NCBI GenBank assembly: GCA_943788405.1
Contig: CALSQD010000001.1
Coordinates: 393,200 to 457,199, forward strand
Direction of reading: 5' to 3'
Length of the DNA stretch: 64,000 nt
Origin: an uncultured Flavobacteriales bacterium
GTDB lineage: Bacteria > Bacteroidota > Bacteroidia > Flavobacteriales > BACL11
The position numbers and the translations under genes are program-made. Under the pieces are notes generated by a model, which did not search any database, was not told where the DNA came from, and was given only the letters and a program-made list of their open reading frames with translations. This document shows, in pieces, positions 19,831-29,148 of this stretch. The stretch's first letter is position 1, and the number at the start of each line of letters is the position of its first letter.

Positions 19831-20244
19831 CTAGTTAGTAAACTGTTCTAAATAATAATTTTCTTTCTCACGCATAATTTTTGCGTCCTTTTCGCTTTTG
19901 TCTTTATAGCCGAGCAAATGTAGTAAACCATGCACCATAACTCTATGTAATTCAGTTAAATAATTAACCTTGTAAGTTTCAGAATTTTCGGCTACCCTTT
20001 CAGTGCTGATAAGGATATCCCCATTAATTAAATTTTCCTCACAATAATCAAATGTTATTATATCTGTTAATGTATCATGATTTAAAAATTGAATATTTTT
20101 TTCTAGTAAATATTCATCTTTGCAGAGTACATAAACCAATTCTCCCGCTTGTTTTTCTTCTTCTTCTATTACGGAATTAAGCCAAAAGCTTATTGCTTCA
20201 GAATTTTCTAATTCAGGACAATCTATATATTGATAATCTATCAT
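19831..20244 (-). CDS. ybeY: Endoribonuclease YbeY
   Basis: Zinc-dependent single-strand endoribonuclease involved in 16S rRNA 3'-end maturation and ribosome quality control. The 137-residue protein has the LTDIITFDYCEE region and the metal motif HGLLHLLGYKD. In the E. coli pattern HGxLHLxGYDH the last residue is the third His ligand; here that position is Asp. The ATG overlaps the DUF4175 stop (ATGA). Confidence 0.93.
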   Translation of the reverse strand: MIDYQYIDCPELENSEAISFWLNSVIEEEEKQAGELVYVLCKDEYLLEKNIQFLNHDTLTDIITFDYCEENLINGDILISTERVAENSETYKVNYLTELHRVMVHGLLHLLGYKDKSEKDAKIMREKENYYLEQFTN

Positions 20245-23200
20245 TGTTCTTCTTTTATTAAGGTATTGAAATAGGTATTTACCTTTTTTTTATAGTATGG
20301 TTTTAGTTTAACTGGTGTAGTTTTTAAAAGCTCTTCTTGCTGTTGCTTTTGTTTTTTGTATTCCAGATATTGTTCAGTTGTATTGTCGGGTGCAAAATTC
20401 CATTCAGTTGATTTTCTTTTATCATCTTCATCCTGTTCTCTCTCAGCTTCCTCTGCTTCTAATAATCTAGTAAGAATTTCTTGTTGTCTTGCTATTGTTT
20501 CTTGAGTAATGCGGTTGTTTATTATGTCGGTTTCATTTTCCTCCATATCCTCTAATATCTTGTCTAATTTCCCTTTTTCTCCATTTTTTCCTTCCTCATC
20601 TCTCAACTCCATTAGCTGTCTTCTAATTTCTTCTTGTTTTTTTGCTAATTGCATTAGTTTTTTTGACTGCTTCTTTCCTTTCTTCTTTCCTTCCTTGCCA
20701 TTTTTCCCTTTTTTCATCTCTTTATTGAGCTTTTTCTGAGCTTCTTTTAATTGTGACATTGAAGGCTTTTTGCAATTAGGATTTGGTTTATTACATTGTT
20801 TTTTTCCAGGTGTTTTATCTGCTAAATCCTTTTGCATTTGCTCTAATATTTCTGATAAAAGTAAGGCTAAGTTATTGGTAGAAGTCATTACAAATTGTTG
20901 GCGTTCTACAACTTTTTCAATTTTTCTTTCTTCTAACTCTTTAGTTGCCTTTGTCATATTGTTATTGATAGCGGCTATCTCCTTGTTGATAGTTGCTTGT
21001 ATCTGAACAACTCTCTTGCTAAGAGCAAGCAGGGAGTCTTCTATGATTTGACTGTCATCAGCTAGTTTATTTTGCTCTTGAACAATCTTGACAAATTCTG
21101 AACTATTTCTAGGGGTGTTTGAAGCATGTTGCATTAATTTTTCTTGATCAAAAGATAAGGTAACTAAATTTTCAAGGATTTTTCTAAGAGTTTCCATATC
21201 CTCCTTTGGTTTTTCTTCCCCACTACTTTTTTGCATGCTCTGTAACTGTTGTTCAAGTTCCTCAAGTACTTCTAAAGCTTCTTCTTGTGCTTTTTGTGCT
21301 TTTTTCTTTTTCCCTTTTTGAAGAGCATCTTTACTTTCCTGCATTTTCTCTTTTATCTCCTCTTCATTCGCTTTGGTATCAGGCATTTTATTTTTATCCT
21401 CCAAAGCCATATTTTTCTTTCTTAAGTCTTGAAAATCTTTTTGCAATTCTTCCATTTTCTTACTTAGTTCCTCTTGTTTTTTTGCAAGCTTTTCTTTGTC
21501 TGATTCCTTTTCTGCTGTTTCCTTATTTAATTCTTCCTGTTCTTTTTTTAATTCTTCTATTTTCTCTAGGGTTTCTTCTACTTTTTGTTCAAATTCCAGT
21601 TGCTTAAAAAGTTCTAACTCCCTATCTAATTCTTTTTCTAAATCAGTATTTTCTTCATCTAATTTCTCTAATAAGTCTTTTAATTTTTCCTTGTCAGCTT
21701 TCTCCATCATTTCCTCCATTTCTTGCAAGATTTTTTTGGTTTCTTCATCAAAAACTTTATTCATTAATTCCTCTAACTGCTTTTGTTTTTCCAGTATTGA
21801 AGAGTTTAATTTTTCCTTATTTTTTAGGTTCTCACTATTTTTTTGTTGGGTTTGTTTTATTTGTTGTTCTAATTGCTTTTGTTTTTTTAAAATTTCTTTT
21901 GCTTTTTGTTTTTCTTCCCAGCTAATTTTTTTCTTTTCTAAGATGGATTTATTGAGTTCATTAATATCCTTTTTTATCTCTTTGGCAAGTGTTATTGACT
22001 TATTGAGTCCAATTTTTGTTTTTTCATTTTCAGCATCTTTTTTTGCAGTTAATTCCTCTTTTGTTGCTTCTTTGTGTGAAAAACGAGTGCTTTTTGTATT
22101 TTTTGATCCATTTACCCCATCATTATCCCAAACTTCAAAATAGTATTCAATCTCCTCTCCTGCTGCTAGGTTTAATTCCTCAAATTTAAAGGTAAAAAAG
22201 AAAAGTTCTTTAGAGAGCTGCTTAATTATTAGTTGCTGACTGACTAAGGGGTTGGTGTCATTACTAGTAACTCTGTAATTAAAAGTTAATTTTTCTAAGA
22301 GATAGTCGTCTTCAATTTCTCCATTGAATAAAAACTGAGCATTCGTACTATCAAAATCCTGACTTACTTTAATTTTAGGATAGGCATCAGGAATAACCTT
22401 TATGTAATAGGAAAGACTATCGCTTAATTGATGTTCGTTACTAGTTATAATTTGGTAAGGAGTACTGTTAAAAAATTGTTTCTTGTATTTAAAATTATTG
22501 TCGGCACCTTTTTTTAATTCATTTTCAGAAAAAACAATCGTTATATCTTTTGTGTTTTGTAGTCTGATATTCCAATTTACTATTGTCCCTTCAGGAATAA
22601 TTATATCTCCATTATTTTTAATATGTTCGTCTTTTATGCTTGTGTAATTAGGGTAGTTTAGATAGGCGATAAGTTCAACTACTTTGGGTTGAGGAAGTGC
22701 TTTTAAAATATATATTTCACTTGTATATCCTCCTGCTAAAAATTGAAATGAAATATCTTCATTAACTCCTTTAAAAAGGTGTTCAAATGAAGCAGGTCCA
22801 GTGCTTTTTATTTTAAAGTGATTGCCATTAATTTTAATAAAAACTTCACCAGGAATTTCATTTCCTGTAATCTCAATTTCTAATGTATAATCTTCATATT
22901 GTACTACCTCTAAATTAGGATTTAAAACAAGATAATGAAAAGGTGCTTTAGGTTCAAAAAAAGTATTGTGTTTTAGTATTCTTGCAGAGCTTTCGGTAAG
23001 TATATATTGTTTTCCTGAAATGATAAAAAGGAAGATAATAACAAGTGGAATAAGGATCCATTTTGCGTGTTTTTTATTGTCAGCATAATTAATTGCACTC
23101 CCAAATGAAATAGGTTTTATATCCTTTATTTTCTGATTAATACTTGCATTTATTAATGCATTATCAGCCTCACTCATTTCCTGTAGCTCCAAGATATTTA

Positions 23201-23531
23201 GGAGTTTATCATCTATCTGACTAAAATGCGTTCCTATAATTTTTGCAGCTTGTTTATGATTTAGTGTTTTCCCAAAACTCAATAAGTTAAGTAAGGGAAT
23301 AGCAATATATTTTATAGCAATTATTGCATTAATAACAAGGTAGCTCCAGAATAAAAAAGTACGACTACCTACACCAAATTTTGTAAAATGTTCAGCAGTT
23401 GAAAATACTATAAAGAAGATACTTAGAACTGCTAAAGAATAGATTCCTCCTTTAATTAGCTGATTGGTATAAAATCGTTTAACGAATTTATTAAGCTTTT
23501 CAAACAATTCTATTTTGGGCTGAGTATTCAT
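20241..23531 (-). CDS. DUF4175 family membrane protein with long charged coiled coil
   Basis: I place the start at ATG 23531 (1096 aa); the preceding in-frame codon is TTG. The N-terminus has three membrane segments (about residues 28-50, 56-84 and 157-177), then an Ig-like beta-rich region to about residue 490, then some 500 residues very rich in Glu, Lys and Gln that must form long coiled coils (KQKQLEQQIKQTQQ, EKLKDLLEKLDEENTDLEKE). DUF4175 proteins are of unknown function. The -7 element ends only 5 nt from the ATG. First gene of the operon with ybeY, mnmG and a methyltransferase. Confidence 0.88.
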   Translation of the reverse strand: MNTQPKIELFEKLNKFVKRFYTNQLIKGGIYSLAVLSIFFIVFSTAEHFTKFGVGSRTFLFWSYLVINAIIAIKYIAIPLLNLLSFGKTLNHKQAAKIIGTHFSQIDDKLLNILELQEMSEADNALINASINQKIKDIKPISFGSAINYADNKKHAKWILIPLVIIFLFIISGKQYILTESSARILKHNTFFEPKAPFHYLVLNPNLEVVQYEDYTLEIEITGNEIPGEVFIKINGNHFKIKSTGPASFEHLFKGVNEDISFQFLAGGYTSEIYILKALPQPKVVELIAYLNYPNYTSIKDEHIKNNGDIIIPEGTIVNWNIRLQNTKDITIVFSENELKKGADNNFKYKKQFFNSTPYQIITSNEHQLSDSLSYYIKVIPDAYPKIKVSQDFDSTNAQFLFNGEIEDDYLLEKLTFNYRVTSNDTNPLVSQQLIIKQLSKELFFFTFKFEELNLAAGEEIEYYFEVWDNDGVNGSKNTKSTRFSHKEATKEELTAKKDAENEKTKIGLNKSITLAKEIKKDINELNKSILEKKKISWEEKQKAKEILKKQKQLEQQIKQTQQKNSENLKNKEKLNSSILEKQKQLEELMNKVFDEETKKILQEMEEMMEKADKEKLKDLLEKLDEENTDLEKELDRELELFKQLEFEQKVEETLEKIEELKKEQEELNKETAEKESDKEKLAKKQEELSKKMEELQKDFQDLRKKNMALEDKNKMPDTKANEEEIKEKMQESKDALQKGKKKKAQKAQEEALEVLEELEQQLQSMQKSSGEEKPKEDMETLRKILENLVTLSFDQEKLMQHASNTPRNSSEFVKIVQEQNKLADDSQIIEDSLLALSKRVVQIQATINKEIAAINNNMTKATKELEERKIEKVVERQQFVMTSTNNLALLLSEILEQMQKDLADKTPGKKQCNKPNPNCKKPSMSQLKEAQKKLNKEMKKGKNGKEGKKKGKKQSKKLMQLAKKQEEIRRQLMELRDEEGKNGEKGKLDKILEDMEENETDIINNRITQETIARQQEILTRLLEAEEAEREQDEDDKRKSTEWNFAPDNTTEQYLEYKKQKQQQEELLKTTPVKLKPYYKKKVNTYFNTLIKEEQ

Positions 23532-23536
23532 CAATG

Positions 23537-23544
23537 CAAAAGTA
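23537..23544 (-). promoter_or_regulatory. -7 promoter element of the DUF4175-ybeY-mnmG operon
   Basis: TACTTTTG on the minus strand, ending 5 nt before the ATG at 23531, so transcription would begin at or next to the start codon. Confidence 0.55.
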
Positions 23545-23589
23545 CAATTTTTAACGGCTTATCATAAAACTCTATTACTTGATAAACGT

Positions 23590-23597
23590 TATCTTTG
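23590..23597 (+). promoter_or_regulatory. -7 promoter element of gltX-folB
   Basis: TATCTTTG ending 20 nt before the gltX ATG at 23618; divergent from the DUF4175 promoter 45 nt to the left. Confidence 0.55.
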
Positions 23598-23617
23598 CCG
23601 TCCAAAAAATAATCAAG

Positions 23618-25141
23618 ATGTCAGAAGTAAGAGTAAGATTTGCACCAAGCCCAACAGGGCCACTACATATTGGAGGAGTAAGAACTGCATTATATAATTA
23701 CCTTTTTGCTAAAAATAAAGGAGGAAAAATGATTTTGCGTATTGAAGATACTGATCAAACAAGATTTGTTCCAGGGGCTGAAGAATACTTAATAGATGCG
23801 TTAAAATGGTGTGGTATTGAGTTGGATGAATCAGTTGTTGATGGTGGAGAATATGGACCTTATAAGCAATCCGAAAGAAAAGCCATGTACTTACCTTATG
23901 CCGAGCAATTGGTAAAAGATGGATTTGCTTATTATGCTTTTGATACTTCAGAAGAATTAACAGCAATGCGTGAGAGAATGAAAGCTGCAGGAGTTCCTTC
24001 ACCACAATATAATTCAGTTACTCGTACTACTATGCAAAACTCTTTAGCGCTATCAGAAGATGAGGTGCAAAAAAGATTAGATGCAGGTGACCCGTATGCT
24101 ATCAGAATTAAGATGCCTAGAAATGAAGAGGTAAGATTAAACGATATTATTAGAGGTTGGGTGTTAGTGAATACCAATAATATGGATGATAAAGTTATCT
24201 TTAAATCTGATGGAATGCCAACTTATCATTTAGCGAATGTTGTTGATGATTATACTATGAAAATTTCTCATGTAATAAGAGGGGAGGAGTGGTTACCCTC
24301 AGCACCATTACATGTTTTATTGTACAAATATTTAGGGTGGGAAAATGCTATGCCAGAATTTGCGCATTTACCTTTAATCCTTAAACCTGATGGAAACGGA
24401 AAATTAAGTAAAAGAGATGGAGATAGATTAGGATTTCCAGTTTTCCCAACACAATGGACTAACCCTGAAACAAAAGAGACTAGTTCAGGTTACAGAGAAG
24501 GAGGTTATATCAAAGAGGCGTTTATAAATATGTTATCCTTTTTAGGTTGGAACCCAGGAACTACACAAGAGATTTTCTCAATGCAGGAATTGATTGAAGC
24601 ATTCAGTTTAGATAGAGTAGGGAAGGCAGGAGCAAAGTTTGATTTTGACAAAACAAGATGGTTCAATCAGCAGTATTTAAGAGCAAAATCAGGAGAAGTA
24701 TTGGCGCAAGATTTACAAGTTATCCTAAAAGAAAATGGGGTAGAGGCTGATGATAAATTTGTTGCTACTGTTTGTGAGCAATTAAAAGAGAGAGCTACTT
24801 TTGTAAAAGATATGTGGGAGGAAGGGAAATATTATTTTTCAGCACCTACCTCATATGATGAGAAAACTATCCGTAAAAAATGGAAAGAAGACACTCCAAA
24901 ATATGTATTAGAATTAAAAGATAGATTAGCTGGGTTGTCTGACTTCTCTTCAGAAAATATTGAAATAGAATTCAAAAAATACTTGGAAGAAAATGAACTT
25001 GGAATGGGGAAATTATTACCTGCTTTCAGAGTTTCTTTAACAGGACTTGGAATGGGCCCTTCTTTGTTTGATATTGCATCCCTTTTAGGAAAAGAAGAGA
25101 CAATAAATAGAATGGAAATTGCTTTAGAAAAAATAAACTAA
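23618..25141 (+). CDS. gltX: Glutamate--tRNA ligase
   Basis: Class I synthetase charging tRNA-Glu. ATG 23618 gives 507 aa beginning MSEVRVRFAPSPTGPLHIGG, in which the HIGH-equivalent lies at the expected position; an upstream in-frame TTG at 23579 precedes the promoter element and is rejected. The KMSKS-equivalent KLSKRDG is present, and the C-terminal anticodon-binding domain is complete. The stop overlaps folB as TAATG. Confidence 0.97.
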   Translation: MSEVRVRFAPSPTGPLHIGGVRTALYNYLFAKNKGGKMILRIEDTDQTRFVPGAEEYLIDALKWCGIELDESVVDGGEYGPYKQSERKAMYLPYAEQLVKDGFAYYAFDTSEELTAMRERMKAAGVPSPQYNSVTRTTMQNSLALSEDEVQKRLDAGDPYAIRIKMPRNEEVRLNDIIRGWVLVNTNNMDDKVIFKSDGMPTYHLANVVDDYTMKISHVIRGEEWLPSAPLHVLLYKYLGWENAMPEFAHLPLILKPDGNGKLSKRDGDRLGFPVFPTQWTNPETKETSSGYREGGYIKEAFINMLSFLGWNPGTTQEIFSMQELIEAFSLDRVGKAGAKFDFDKTRWFNQQYLRAKSGEVLAQDLQVILKENGVEADDKFVATVCEQLKERATFVKDMWEEGKYYFSAPTSYDEKTIRKKWKEDTPKYVLELKDRLAGLSDFSSENIEIEFKKYLEENELGMGKLLPAFRVSLTGLGMGPSLFDIASLLGKEETINRMEIALEKIN

Positions 25142-25494
25142 TGGGATTAATTACAGTAGAAGGAATTAGGGTTTTTGCACATCATGGACACCTGCCAGAA
25201 GAAGCAGTTTTAGGAGGACATTTTATTGTAAATGTTTGGGTGGAAGCCGACACAACTGAAGTAGAAAAAACAGATGATTTGAACCATACAGTGGACTATG
25301 TGAAAATCATAGAAATTGTAAAGGAGAAAATGGCAATAAGAGCAGATATGATTGAAGTTCCTGCAAAAAGAATTGTTGATGCAATTTTACCTTTAAATAA
25401 AGTACAAAAAGTAACAGTAGAGGTAGAAAAAGTGTTACCTCCTATTGATGCTACTTTCGATAAAATTTCTGTTACTACTGAACGCTTAAACTAA
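25141..25494 (+). CDS. folB: Dihydroneopterin aldolase
   Basis: Folate biosynthesis enzyme that converts 7,8-dihydroneopterin to 6-hydroxymethyl-dihydropterin and glycolaldehyde. The 117-residue protein is of family length and has the N-terminal IRVFAHHGHLPEEAVLGG (substrate-binding region) and LNHTVDYVKI. It is coupled to gltX by TAATG. Its TAA stop interleaves with the TAG stop of the convergent glyS gene. Confidence 0.92.
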   Translation: MGLITVEGIRVFAHHGHLPEEAVLGGHFIVNVWVEADTTEVEKTDDLNHTVDYVKIIEIVKEKMAIRADMIEVPAKRIVDAILPLNKVQKVTVEVEKVLPPIDATFDKISVTTERLN

Positions 25495-27026
25495 GCTAAA
25501 TACTTAGCAATATTTACTTTTTCAGCAATAATAGAGTGCAGTTTCTCAACTGAAACTCTTTCTTGAATCATAGTATCTCTATCTCTTAAAGTAACCGTAT
25601 TATTTTCTAAAGTTTGATGATCCACAGTAATGCAATAAGGAGTTCCAATTGCATCTTGTCTTCTATATCTTTTTCCGATAGAATCTTTTTCTTCATATTG
25701 GCAATTAAAGTCTACTTGAAGAGATTTCATTATTTCTCTTGCTTTTTCAGGCATACCATCTTTTTTAGTTAAAGGAAGGATAGCTGCTTTTAATGGCGCT
25801 AATAAAGCAGGGATTTTTAAAACTACTCTGCTTTCGCCATTTTCTAATTGTTCTTCACGGAAGGAATGACTCAAAACAGTAAGGAACATTCTGTCCAAAC
25901 CAATAGAAGTTTCTACTACATAAGGAACATAGCTTTCACCAATTTCTGGGTCAAAATATTGTAGTTTTTTACCAGAATGTTCTTGGTGTGCTTTTAAATC
26001 GAAATCAGTACGCGAATGGATTCCTTCTAATTCTTTAAATCCGAATGGGAATTTAAATTCAATATCGGCAGCAGCATTAGCATAATGCGCTAAATTTTCA
26101 TGATCATGGAAACGATAATTTTCCTCTCCCATTGCTAGTGAATTATGCCATTTCATACGGAACTCTTTCCAGTAATCGTACCACTTCATTTCTTCTCCTG
26201 GACGAACAAAAAATTGCATTTCCATTTGTTCAAACTCTCTCATTCTGAAAATAAACTGACGCGCTACAATCTCATTTCTAAAGGCTTTCCCAATTTGGGC
26301 AATCCCAAAAGGAATTTTCATTCTGGCAGTTTTTTGAACATTCAGGAAATTCACAAAAATTCCTTGTGCTGTTTCAGGTCTTAAATACAAATCAGAAGCA
26401 CCATCAGCAGTAGCTCCCATTTGAGTTTTAAACATCAAATTAAATTGGCGTACATCCGTCCAGTTATTAGTTCCTGAAACAGGACATTTTATATCTAACT
26501 CTTCAATTAATGCTTTTACTCCTTCCAAATCTCCTGAAGAAAGAGAAGTATTCATTTTCTCATTTATAGCATCAATCTGTTTTTGTCTATCTAAAATTCT
26601 ACCATTGGTAGTTACAAATTCTTCTCTGTTAAAAGCATCTCCAAAACGCTTGGCAGCTTTTACACAATCTTTGTCAATTTTTGCTTCAATCTTGGCAATA
26701 TGATCTTCAATTAAAACATCTGCTCTGTACCTCTTTTTTGAATCCTTATTGTCAACTAAAGGATCATTAAAGGCATCAATATGTCCTGAAGCTTTCCAAG
26801 TAGTAGGGTGCATGAAAATAGAGGAATCCAATCCTACAATATTCTCGTGCATATTCACCATTGACTTCCACCAATAGTTTTTAATATTATTTTTTAATTC
26901 TACTCCATTCGGGCCATAATCGTAAGCTGCTGCTAAACCATCATAAATTTCGGAGGATTGAAAAACATAACCATACTCTTTTGCATGGGATACAACTTTT
27001 TTAAAGATATCTTCATAATTTGCCAT
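25491..27026 (-). CDS. glyS: Glycine--tRNA ligase (dimeric alpha2 type)
   Basis: Class IIa synthetase charging tRNA-Gly; 511 aa with no separate beta chain, so the eukaryote-like homodimeric form. Motifs visible are AAYDYGPNGVELKNN, RPETAQGIFVNF, the motif 2 region QIGKAFRNEI and C-terminal anticodon-binding residues (LKIPALLAPLKAAILPL). The -7 element TATTTTTG ends 4 nt upstream of the ATG. Confidence 0.97.
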   Translation of the reverse strand: MANYEDIFKKVVSHAKEYGYVFQSSEIYDGLAAAYDYGPNGVELKNNIKNYWWKSMVNMHENIVGLDSSIFMHPTTWKASGHIDAFNDPLVDNKDSKKRYRADVLIEDHIAKIEAKIDKDCVKAAKRFGDAFNREEFVTTNGRILDRQKQIDAINEKMNTSLSSGDLEGVKALIEELDIKCPVSGTNNWTDVRQFNLMFKTQMGATADGASDLYLRPETAQGIFVNFLNVQKTARMKIPFGIAQIGKAFRNEIVARQFIFRMREFEQMEMQFFVRPGEEMKWYDYWKEFRMKWHNSLAMGEENYRFHDHENLAHYANAAADIEFKFPFGFKELEGIHSRTDFDLKAHQEHSGKKLQYFDPEIGESYVPYVVETSIGLDRMFLTVLSHSFREEQLENGESRVVLKIPALLAPLKAAILPLTKKDGMPEKAREIMKSLQVDFNCQYEEKDSIGKRYRRQDAIGTPYCITVDHQTLENNTVTLRDRDTMIQERVSVEKLHSIIAEKVNIAKYLA

Positions 27027-27030
27027 AGCG

Positions 27031-27038
27031 CAAAAATA
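27031..27038 (-). promoter_or_regulatory. -7 promoter element of glyS
   Basis: TATTTTTG on the minus strand, ending 4 nt before the ATG at 27026; suggests a leaderless glyS mRNA. Confidence 0.5.
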
Positions 27039-27060
27039 GTAATTCTCCTATTTTATTATG

Positions 27061-27068
27061 TAGTTTTG
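27061..27068 (+). promoter_or_regulatory. -7 promoter element of the DUF3109 gene
   Basis: TAGTTTTG ending 4 nt before the ATG at 27073; again compatible with a leaderless mRNA. Divergent from the glyS element. Confidence 0.5.
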
Positions 27069-27072
27069 CAGC

Positions 27073-27639
27073 ATGATTCAAGTTGAGGATAAAATTATTT
27101 CTTTAGATGTTTTTGAAAAGCACTTTGTATGCGATTTAAATGCGTGTAAAGGTGCCTGTTGTGTGGATGGAGATGCAGGAGCTCCACTACTAGAAAATGA
27201 AGTAAATATTTTGGAGCATATTTACGAAAAGGTAAAACCTTATATGGTGCAAAAAGGAATTGATGTAGTTGATAAGGTAGGGGTGGCTGTACTTGATATT
27301 GAAGGAGATGTAACAACTCCACTTGTAAATAATAGAGAATGTGCTTTTGTAATTGAAGAAAATGGAATTTCAAAATGTTCAATTGAAAAAGCTCATTATG
27401 AAGGTAAGGTTGATTTTAAAAAACCTATTTCTTGTCATTTATTTCCGATACGAATACAAGAGTACCGTGATTTTGATGCCGTAAATTATGAAGAAATTAA
27501 AATCTGTGCGCCTGCCTGTAAATGTGGTAGCGAATTAGAAGTTCCAGTTTATGCTTTTTTAAAAGAACCTCTTATCCGAAAATATGGAGAAGCTTGGTAC
27601 AAAGAATTATTGGAAGCGGCTAAGTTGTTGGGTAAATAA
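27073..27639 (+). CDS. DUF3109 family protein, Cys-rich
   Basis: The 188-residue protein matches the Bacteroidota DUF3109 family: FVCDLNACKGACCVDGDAGAPL at the start, then scattered cysteines (NRECAF, ISCHLFPIR, CAPACKCG) like the YkgJ-type CxxxCxxCC metal-cluster proteins. A Fe-S or zinc site is likely from this pattern; function is unknown. It ends in a strong bidirectional hairpin. Confidence 0.85.
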   Translation: MIQVEDKIISLDVFEKHFVCDLNACKGACCVDGDAGAPLLENEVNILEHIYEKVKPYMVQKGIDVVDKVGVAVLDIEGDVTTPLVNNRECAFVIEENGISKCSIEKAHYEGKVDFKKPISCHLFPIRIQEYRDFDAVNYEEIKICAPACKCGSELEVPVYAFLKEPLIRKYGEAWYKELLEAAKLLGK

Positions 27640-27640
27640 A

Positions 27641-27663
27641 AAACGGACCAAAAAGGTCCGTTT
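27641..27663. terminator. Bidirectional hairpin terminator
   Basis: Perfect 9-bp stem AAACGGACC / GGTCCGTTT with an AAAAA loop. It lies 1 nt after the DUF3109 stop codon and 8 nt past the end of the convergent DUF3817 gene, so it can end both transcripts. The A and T flanks supply a U-rich tail in either direction. Confidence 0.85.
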
Positions 27664-27671
27664 CTAAAATT

Positions 27672-27947
27672 CTATTTTTTCAAATATTTCCGGTCTACAT
27701 AAAAGGTTCCGAATGGTACTATTGAACAGATTAAAACAATAAAGAATTCTACTTTATTCCATTTTTCATTTTCTTTAATTAAGAAAGCAAAAACAACATA
27801 GGCTACAAATAATAATCCGTGTGGCATTCCTAATAATTTCACATATTGTTCATCACCTCCCCAGTACTTTAAAGGTACGGCAATAAAAAGAAGGAGTATG
27901 TAAGATACTCCCTCTAAGAATGCTACTGTTCTAAATAATTTATTCAT
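27672..27947 (-). CDS. DUF3817 family small membrane protein
   Basis: A 91-residue protein with three membrane segments and the family pattern FRTVAFLEGVSYILLLFIAVPLKY followed by GMPHGLLFVAYV. DUF3817 proteins are integral membrane proteins without assigned function. It follows the acyl-CoA dehydrogenase gene by 2 nt on the same strand and is probably read from the same promoter. Confidence 0.87.
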   Translation of the reverse strand: MNKLFRTVAFLEGVSYILLLFIAVPLKYWGGDEQYVKLLGMPHGLLFVAYVVFAFLIKENEKWNKVEFFIVLICSIVPFGTFYVDRKYLKK

Positions 27948-27949
27948 TT

Positions 27950-29128
27950 CTATTTAAATGCGTTTTCTCCTGTAATATCCATTCCTGTAATCAACAAGTG
28001 AATATCGTGTGTTCCTTCATAAGTAATTACTGATTCTAAATTCATCATATGTCTCATGATAGAATATTCTCCTGTAATTCCCATAGCGCCTAAAATTTGT
28101 CTTGCTTCTCTAGCAATTTTTAAGGCCATATCTACATTATTACGCTTACACATAGAAATTTGTGCAGAAGTTGCTCTACCTTCATTTCTAAGTACTCCTA
28201 AACGCCAAGTTAAAAATTGAGCCTTTGTGATTTCAGTAATCATCTCAGCTAATTTCTTTTGTTGTAACTGGTAACTAGCAATTGGTTTTCCGAATTGAAT
28301 TCTCTCTTTTGCATATCTTAAGGCAGTATCGTAACAATCCATTGCAGTACCAATTGTTCCCCAAGCAATACCATATCTTGCAGAATCCAAACACCCTAGT
28401 GGAGCTCCTAATCCATCTTTGTTTGGTAAAATGTTATCCTTAGGGATTTTTACATTATCAAAAACTAATTCTCCAGTTGCTGATGCTCTCAAACTCCATT
28501 TTCCATGAGTTTCAGGAGTAGTAAATCCTTCCATTCCTCTTTCAACTAATACTCCTTTAATTCTTCCTTCTTCATTTTTTGCCCAAACAACAGCAACATC
28601 AGCAAATGGTGCATTTGAAATCCACATTTTTGCTCCATTTAAAAGATAATGATCTCCCATATCTTTAATGTTAGTTACCATACCTCCAGGGTTTGATCCA
28701 TGGTCAGGTTCAGTTAAACCAAAACAACCGATAAATTCTCCAGTTGCTAATTTTGGTAAAAATTTCATTTTTTGTTCTTCACTACCGTATTTCCAAATTG
28801 GGTACATTACTAATGAAGATTGAACAGATGATGTAGAACGAATTCCACTATCTCCTCTTTCTAATTCTTGCATTATAAGTCCGTAAGAAATTTGGTCTAA
28901 TCCAGCTCCACCATATTCTACAGGAATATAAGGTCCGAAACCACCAATTTCACCTAATCCTTTTACAATCTGTTTTGGGAATTCAGCTTTTTGGCAAGCT
29001 TCTTCAATAATTGGGGAAACTTCTCTTTTTACCCACTCTCTGGCAGCATCTCTAATTAATTTATGTTCTTCTGTAAGGAGTTCATCCAAAAGGAAATAAT
29101 CAGGTGCTTGATATAAATCTTGTGACAT
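27950..29128 (-). CDS. Acyl-CoA dehydrogenase, glutaryl-CoA dehydrogenase type
   Basis: FAD enzyme; the closest family I recognise is glutaryl-CoA dehydrogenase, which oxidises and decarboxylates glutaryl-CoA to crotonyl-CoA. Shared landmarks are QELERGDSGIRS, FGLTEPDHGSNPGGM, and the catalytic-Glu segment TYEGTHDIHLLITG near the C-terminus. ATG 29128 gives 392 aa, the usual length; the longer frame from 29242 would run through the promoter element. Lysine/tryptophan degradation is its known context, but no dedicated partner is adjacent. Another short-chain acyl-CoA dehydrogenase is the alternative. Confidence 0.88.
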   Translation of the reverse strand: MSQDLYQAPDYFLLDELLTEEHKLIRDAAREWVKREVSPIIEEACQKAEFPKQIVKGLGEIGGFGPYIPVEYGGAGLDQISYGLIMQELERGDSGIRSTSSVQSSLVMYPIWKYGSEEQKMKFLPKLATGEFIGCFGLTEPDHGSNPGGMVTNIKDMGDHYLLNGAKMWISNAPFADVAVVWAKNEEGRIKGVLVERGMEGFTTPETHGKWSLRASATGELVFDNVKIPKDNILPNKDGLGAPLGCLDSARYGIAWGTIGTAMDCYDTALRYAKERIQFGKPIASYQLQQKKLAEMITEITKAQFLTWRLGVLRNEGRATSAQISMCKRNNVDMALKIAREARQILGAMGITGEYSIMRHMMNLESVITYEGTHDIHLLITGMDITGENAFK

Positions 29129-29148
29129 AATGATTGTTAATTTTTTGG

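Noticed and set aside
21206..22143. Long plus-strand reading frames opposite the DUF4175 gene, rich in Ser and Phe
   Set aside because: They mirror the Lys/Glu-rich coiled-coil codons of the minus-strand gene and have no recognisable domain; typical antisense shadows.
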